64,000 nucleotides of DNA, from contig CATOSM010000001.1 in NCBI GenBank assembly GCA_951812645.1, positions 413,560 through 477,559 on the forward strand. The letters run 5' to 3'. Shown one piece after another: positions 60,566 through 64,000 of the stretch (the first letter of the stretch is position 1; each line of letters begins with the position of its first letter). The notes beneath the pieces are model-generated. The model was not told the DNA's origin. It saw nothing but the letters and a program-made list of their open reading frames with translations, and made no database searches. The stretch is from an uncultured Candidatus Nitrosopumilus sp. (GTDB taxonomy: Archaea > Thermoproteota > Nitrososphaeria > Nitrososphaerales > Nitrosopumilaceae). The position numbers and the translations under genes are program-made.

Positions 60566-60885
60566 TTATTTTTTATTTCTAAAACGTTTGATTGCCCAGG
60601 TGACTAACAACCCACCAGGAATAAAAGCACCGATACTAACATATGGAGAAATGAATAATCCCCCTGACCAAAGGCCCCCATTTGGTCCAAATTCAAGGAA
60701 TTCTCTTGGACGTAATAAATAAGAGAAATCTTTGATTTCCGTTTTCTCATTTTCATCAGCATCAGCATACTTGATGGTTATTTGAAATGGCATATGGTAT
60801 TCTTGAGATATTTATTCATCGCTTTGTATTATCAACTGAGATGACAATGTAATCGAAGCATCTTGTTCGATTAAAGAAATATAAC
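60566..60885 (-). pseudogene. C-terminal fragment of an exported surface protein, cut by IS copy B
   Basis: From the IS end (60885) the frame reads YISLIEQDASITLSSQLIIQSDE, then a TAA, then ISQEYHMPFQITIKYADADENEKTEIKDFSYLL..., ending in a membrane segment (VSIGAFIPGGLLVTWAIKRFRNKK) and basic anchor. The ITIKYADADENEKTE segment is typical of archaeal surface-layer-type domains. The first ATG in the open part would be at 60793. The N-terminal part of the gene is not found on the other side of the IS. Confidence 0.65.
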
Positions 60886-61759
60886 CAACTTATCCTAAAA
60901 CCCTCCAATGCATCATGACGCATGCCAGATACACAAACCCGAGACAGTCATCACAGTTCCTTTCGTATCTGACTGCCGTCCTGTGAAGCCCGCACTTGAG
61001 CCAGGCAAGGAACCTCTCCACTGCAAACCTTGTCTTGCCATAATGTCTTTGATTCCTGTTCTGTGCAACGTTCCTTGAGTTCCTTTTGTATGGAATGCAG
61101 CAGTCAATCCCACGGGATCTCAGATATTCTCTGATGTATGCCGCATCGTATCCCCTGTCGGCATACGCTGAGACGATCTGCCGTATCAAACCATCACCTG
61201 CAGGTTCTGAGATGTCTTCTGACACATCGATGAATTTCGTACCGTCATGAATGTTTGCAGGGCTGGCCCTGATTGAGATTGGCAGTCCTGTCCCGTCTAC
61301 TGCAACGTGAATCTTTGTGCCCAGGATCCTCTTGAACCCGTCATATCCTGTTTTGTCCCCCTTTTTGGCGGCAACTGACGATGAATCAATCGATATTTTT
61401 TGCAGGCTGATTTTTCCCTGTCTGTGCGGATTTGATCAGTCCTGACAGAATCCTTTTCCATATTCCCTTTTGCTGCAGTTCTAAGAATCTCAGATGCGCA
61501 GTGGATTTTGAACCGTATCTGTCCGGCATGTCTGCCCACCTGCATCCGGTTGTTAGGACAAACAAAATTCCGTTGATTGTGTTTCTGTCATTGCATTATG
61601 GCCTTCCGGTTTTTGCAGGCTTTGGCAGATGTGATGCAACCGTGTTCCGTTGAACGTCTGACATCTCTTTGTGAATCATGAAGGATGTATCAGCAGGGTC
61701 ATTCTTGGATCCCGATTGTCATGAATTGTTTACAAAATGATCGGTTTTAGGATGAGTTG
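60886..61759 (-). mobile_element. IS5-family insertion sequence, copy B (874 bp)
   Basis: Same element as copy A, reverse orientation, nearly identical. Inverted repeats CAACTTATCCTAAAACC (60886-60902) and the reverse complement of CAACTCATCCTAAAACC (61743-61759). Flanking triplets are AAC and TTC, so there is no target duplication. Both neighbouring genes are truncated at its ends, suggesting that the insertion was followed by a deletion or that two copies recombined. Confidence 0.88.
60890..61679 (-). pseudogene. Transposase of IS copy B, inactivated
   Basis: Start MIHKEMSD at 61679. Three lesions against copy A: a TAA in place of the AGA codon in GRPRCN (plus-strand ATTATGGCC near 61600); a 2-base deletion of AC in the region of KSAHRQGK (near 61430); but here the A5G5 run keeps the frame that copy A loses. 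The catalytic D (YADRGYDA) and E (FAVERFLAW) are intact in the last part, 61225-60890, which remains an open frame of 111 codons. Confidence 0.82.
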
Positions 61760-61770
61760 TTCCATTTTCA

Positions 61771-62919
61771 ATGATGGATGTGTCTGCTGCATCAAACGAG
61801 GAAGCAAATGACAGAATGGAAGAAGATGTTGTAGAGAAGATCGAAAACTTGAAAGAACAAGCACTGGAACATAACGAGGTACCATTTGATGAATTGCTTG
61901 AAAGAGTAGGAGAGGAATGGTTATCAAGTTACGACAGTGTAGAACATTTTGAGACTTCTGAAGAAGCTTTAAGCAAGTTTGTCGAGAGAAACATTGTCAA
62001 AGATGGTTTAAATAAAGAAAACGCAAAACACGTTTCTAAAATCCACAACTTTGAAACAATTACTGAATCTGTTGGAGGTGGACCTGAAATTGTATTGTTA
62101 GTAGCTCAACTAGAAAAAAATGAAGGCAAATACAATCCAAGCGAATCTGTATCAAAATACCATGATTGGCTTGAAGAACAATATGTAGTTCCAACAACCG
62201 ACAAAGCTATTAAGGACAGAATGGAAGAGATTCTTGGCGACAAGAAATTTGTTGATTTGGCAAAAAAACATGCCAGTAGTTTTAACAAATTAGCTGACCT
62301 TGGTAATGTTCCAATGGAATTAACACTTTCAGATCAAGATTATTGGGGCGAAGTTTCCCATCTTGCATCTTGTGAATTGCGTCCTGAATGTGATGTTGAT
62401 GTATTAAAACATCAGCCAGGTGCAACTCCAGAAGAAATTGATAGAATCCGACAAATTGACTCCCAAATAAATGATGTATCATTTGATCTTTGGGATGTAG
62501 TTTTGCCAAAAGCACATGCTGCTTGGGAAAAAGTGCAAGTATCATACAATCTTCAAGGTAAAATCAAATTAGGAGATTGTTATTATGATAACTGTGAAGA
62601 AACATGGAATATAGTTACATCTGGAGAAGGATCTATTAATCATGATAGTTACGGGATTCCTATAGAACATGTTGAAAGAAATCATTACATGTACTTCTAT
62701 GGAAGAACATGTGACACCCACACAGGTCCTGAAGCTGTCATCAATGAAGTTGAAATGACACCATATCTAGCACAAATATTACAATCAAATTTGAGTGATG
62801 ATGATTTGGAATACAATCGTTGTGCAAGTGTCTCTCATTATGATTCCTCAGCAACCCATCCTTGGATAGTCGGAATTCTCGTAGAAAGTCCAGGTTCCTA
62901 TTACTGGTCCAACCAATAA
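61771..62919 (+). CDS. Exported protein, N-terminus probably lost to IS
   Basis: 382 residues from ATG at 61771. Directly after the IS end the frame is open and reads VPFSMMDVSAASNEEANDRMEED, resembling the tail of a signal peptide and mature start, so the 5' end was likely replaced by the IS. The body is helical and acidic (VVEKIENLKEQALEHNEVPFDELLERV...), later with cysteines (CELRPECDVD, GDCYYDNCEETW, YGRTCDTHTG, YNRCASVSHYD), probably disulfide-bonded outside the cell. Family unknown. Confidence 0.65.
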   Translation: MMDVSAASNEEANDRMEEDVVEKIENLKEQALEHNEVPFDELLERVGEEWLSSYDSVEHFETSEEALSKFVERNIVKDGLNKENAKHVSKIHNFETITESVGGGPEIVLLVAQLEKNEGKYNPSESVSKYHDWLEEQYVVPTTDKAIKDRMEEILGDKKFVDLAKKHASSFNKLADLGNVPMELTLSDQDYWGEVSHLASCELRPECDVDVLKHQPGATPEEIDRIRQIDSQINDVSFDLWDVVLPKAHAAWEKVQVSYNLQGKIKLGDCYYDNCEETWNIVTSGEGSINHDSYGIPIEHVERNHYMYFYGRTCDTHTGPEAVINEVEMTPYLAQILQSNLSDDDLEYNRCASVSHYDSSATHPWIVGILVESPGSYYWSNQ

Positions 62920-62949
62920 CCTTTTTTTCTTTTTTATGCTAGATAAATT

Positions 62950-63459
62950 ATGAAAAATTCAATTCTATCGATAGTTGGAATCATTGCAGCAGTGACGGTA
63001 TTGATTCCGATTTTTTACAATCCATTAACTGATCATTATAGGTACACAGCACCAATAAAAAACAGTGACCTTGTTGCTAATTACACACATGTAGATAGTT
63101 TCCCATTTGAAGGAATGGATGATACATTTGAAGATAATATGTTTGATATTTCATTGGTGGATTCTGAAACTGTAGAAATTAGTTTTAGGAGTCATGGAAA
63201 ATTACTTAGCTGGCAAACTGTTGATTTTGAGGATTTTGAAAGAGATTTTGGCATTGGTGAAAATTTTGTTACACGTTGTCAGGAAGACAAAGATAAATCT
63301 GTTAGTTATCTGACAATCTTTGAATTTAATGGCACTAGACAGATTAATGGACAAATGTTTGTTGATTTCATTCATGCTGAAGCAGTATCCAAAGTTCCCA
63401 TTCCTTGTGATTATCCACAAATAGTAGATTATTCAACAAATGTATTTGAATTGGATTAG
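62950..63459 (+). CDS. Exported or anchored protein, 169 residues
   Basis: MKNSILSIVGIIAAVTVLIPIF is a signal or anchor helix. The rest (YRYTAPIKNSDLVANYTHVDSFPFEGMDDTFEDNMFDISLVDS...) is beta-rich with two cysteines (CQEDKDKS and PIPCDYP), which may be paired. Same strand, 30 bases after the previous gene; likely expressed together. Confidence 0.65.
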   Translation: MKNSILSIVGIIAAVTVLIPIFYNPLTDHYRYTAPIKNSDLVANYTHVDSFPFEGMDDTFEDNMFDISLVDSETVEISFRSHGKLLSWQTVDFEDFERDFGIGENFVTRCQEDKDKSVSYLTIFEFNGTRQINGQMFVDFIHAEAVSKVPIPCDYPQIVDYSTNVFELD

Positions 63460-63504
63460 ATAACAACCTATACCAAATCTAATAATTAAATAAAAAAAGG
63501 GAAA

Positions 63505-64000
63505 TTATCCCAATTGCTGACCAGTCACTATTGTACCTACAAATACTGCACCAGAACTTGTAGTTAATTTGATTTGCACATCTCTACCGTTTGGAATGTT
63601 TGAATCACTTTCTAGCAGTATGGTTGATTCTTCACCTGGTTGTAGTGTTGGAGTTGGTTCTGGTGATAGTAAAGATATACCATTTGGCACTGATTCTGTT
63701 ATGATTACATAGTTACCGTATTCCATCAATGATTCAGATTCATAATCATCTAAAACCTCACCAACTTTGTATTTCATTTCAGTGCCACCAAATCTGACTT
63801 CATCTAATGTTGTTTTTGTTGCACCATTGTTTGTAACATAGATGGCAATTCTTTCGCCTCTTTGGATTTTACTGTCAGGAGAACCATCTGTTATTGCATT
63901 TCCATTATCTGTTAGTAGGCCATCATGGATTTGTCGATTTTTTATGTCTCTTGCATCATAGCCTGATATTTCTAACATGTCAATTGTTGGCATGCCACTC
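63505..64000 (-). CDS. Archaeal pilin/archaellin-like protein, 5' end outside window
   Basis: Open frame to the right edge. The visible part starts SGMPTIDMLEISGYDARDIKNRQIHDGLLTDNGNAI, then a beta-rich C-terminal domain (GERIAIYVTNNGATKTTLDEVRFGGTEMKYKVGE..., PTLQPGEESTILL, DVQIKLTTSSGAVFVGTIVTG). This is the pattern of archaeal type IV pilin-like surface proteins with an N-terminal class III signal, which would be beyond 64000. The last strands form a typical pilin or archaellin tail. Confidence 0.6.
   Translation of the reverse strand, partial: SGMPTIDMLEISGYDARDIKNRQIHDGLLTDNGNAITDGSPDSKIQRGERIAIYVTNNGATKTTLDEVRFGGTEMKYKVGEVLDDYESESLMEYGNYVIITESVPNGISLLSPEPTPTLQPGEESTILLESDSNIPNGRDVQIKLTTSSGAVFVGTIVTGQQLG

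Overview
The window looks like a stretch of a marine ammonia-oxidising archaeon chromosome (Nitrososphaerota/Thaumarchaeota, Nitrosopumilus-like). This rests on a low-GC genome with many TTG/GTG starts, a CdvA cell-division protein, archaeal EF-2, FEN-1 with a PCNA-binding tail, a proteasome beta subunit, a PAC2 protein, an archaeal-type tRNA-Ser without encoded CCA, and a crowd of short zinc-ribbon proteins. No protein was searched against a database; all family names come from motifs I can read.

Layout. 1-3300: PIN-domain nuclease with two small partners, a CARF-like winged-helix regulator behind a palindromic promoter element, a frameshifted endonuclease-like gene, and a zinc-ribbon gene split by two nested IS elements. 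3321-11000: EF-2, a SIS-domain isomerase, two genes of the futalosine menaquinone route (mqnD, mqnE) and small membrane proteins. 11290-15200: a 12-bp minisatellite, a frameshifted gene, a Rossmann-like protein, a C2H2 zinc finger, TPR proteins and two candidate operators. 15221-18058: Lrp regulator, membrane J-domain protein, HD-GNAT fusion. 18068-22490: a decayed FAD-linked oxidase gene interrupted by about 2.7 kb of GC-richer DNA carrying an IS remnant and an exported beta-helix protein, then a frameshifted surface protein.

22685-40700: DUF5679, superoxide dismutase, SNF2 helicase, PAC2 protein, ArsC-like and SWIM proteins, two peptide-type ABC permeases, JAMM protease-like protein, coiled-coil protein, SRPBCC proteins, nitroreductase and many microproteins. 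40694-56000: tRNA-Ser(CGA), FEN-1, PAS protein, acetyl-CoA synthetase, CdvA, double ThyX-like protein, MsrB, pentapeptide-repeat protein, homoserine dehydrogenase, PUA protein, proteasome beta, DoxX, M20 peptidase, NnrD and TrmI. 56790-56920 holds a GC-rich, foldable, gene-free segment that may be a non-coding RNA. 60566-64000: a third IS copy wedged between two truncated exported-protein genes, followed by further exported proteins.

The housekeeping genes point to respiration with menaquinone, oxidative-stress handling (Sod, MsrB, nitroreductase), protein turnover (proteasome, PAC2, JAMM) and ESCRT-type division. A recurring feature is decay: about ten genes carry a single frameshift or stop, and three IS5-like copies plus one older deleted relative mark the broken regions. 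Some frameshifts lie in homopolymers and could be sequencing errors.
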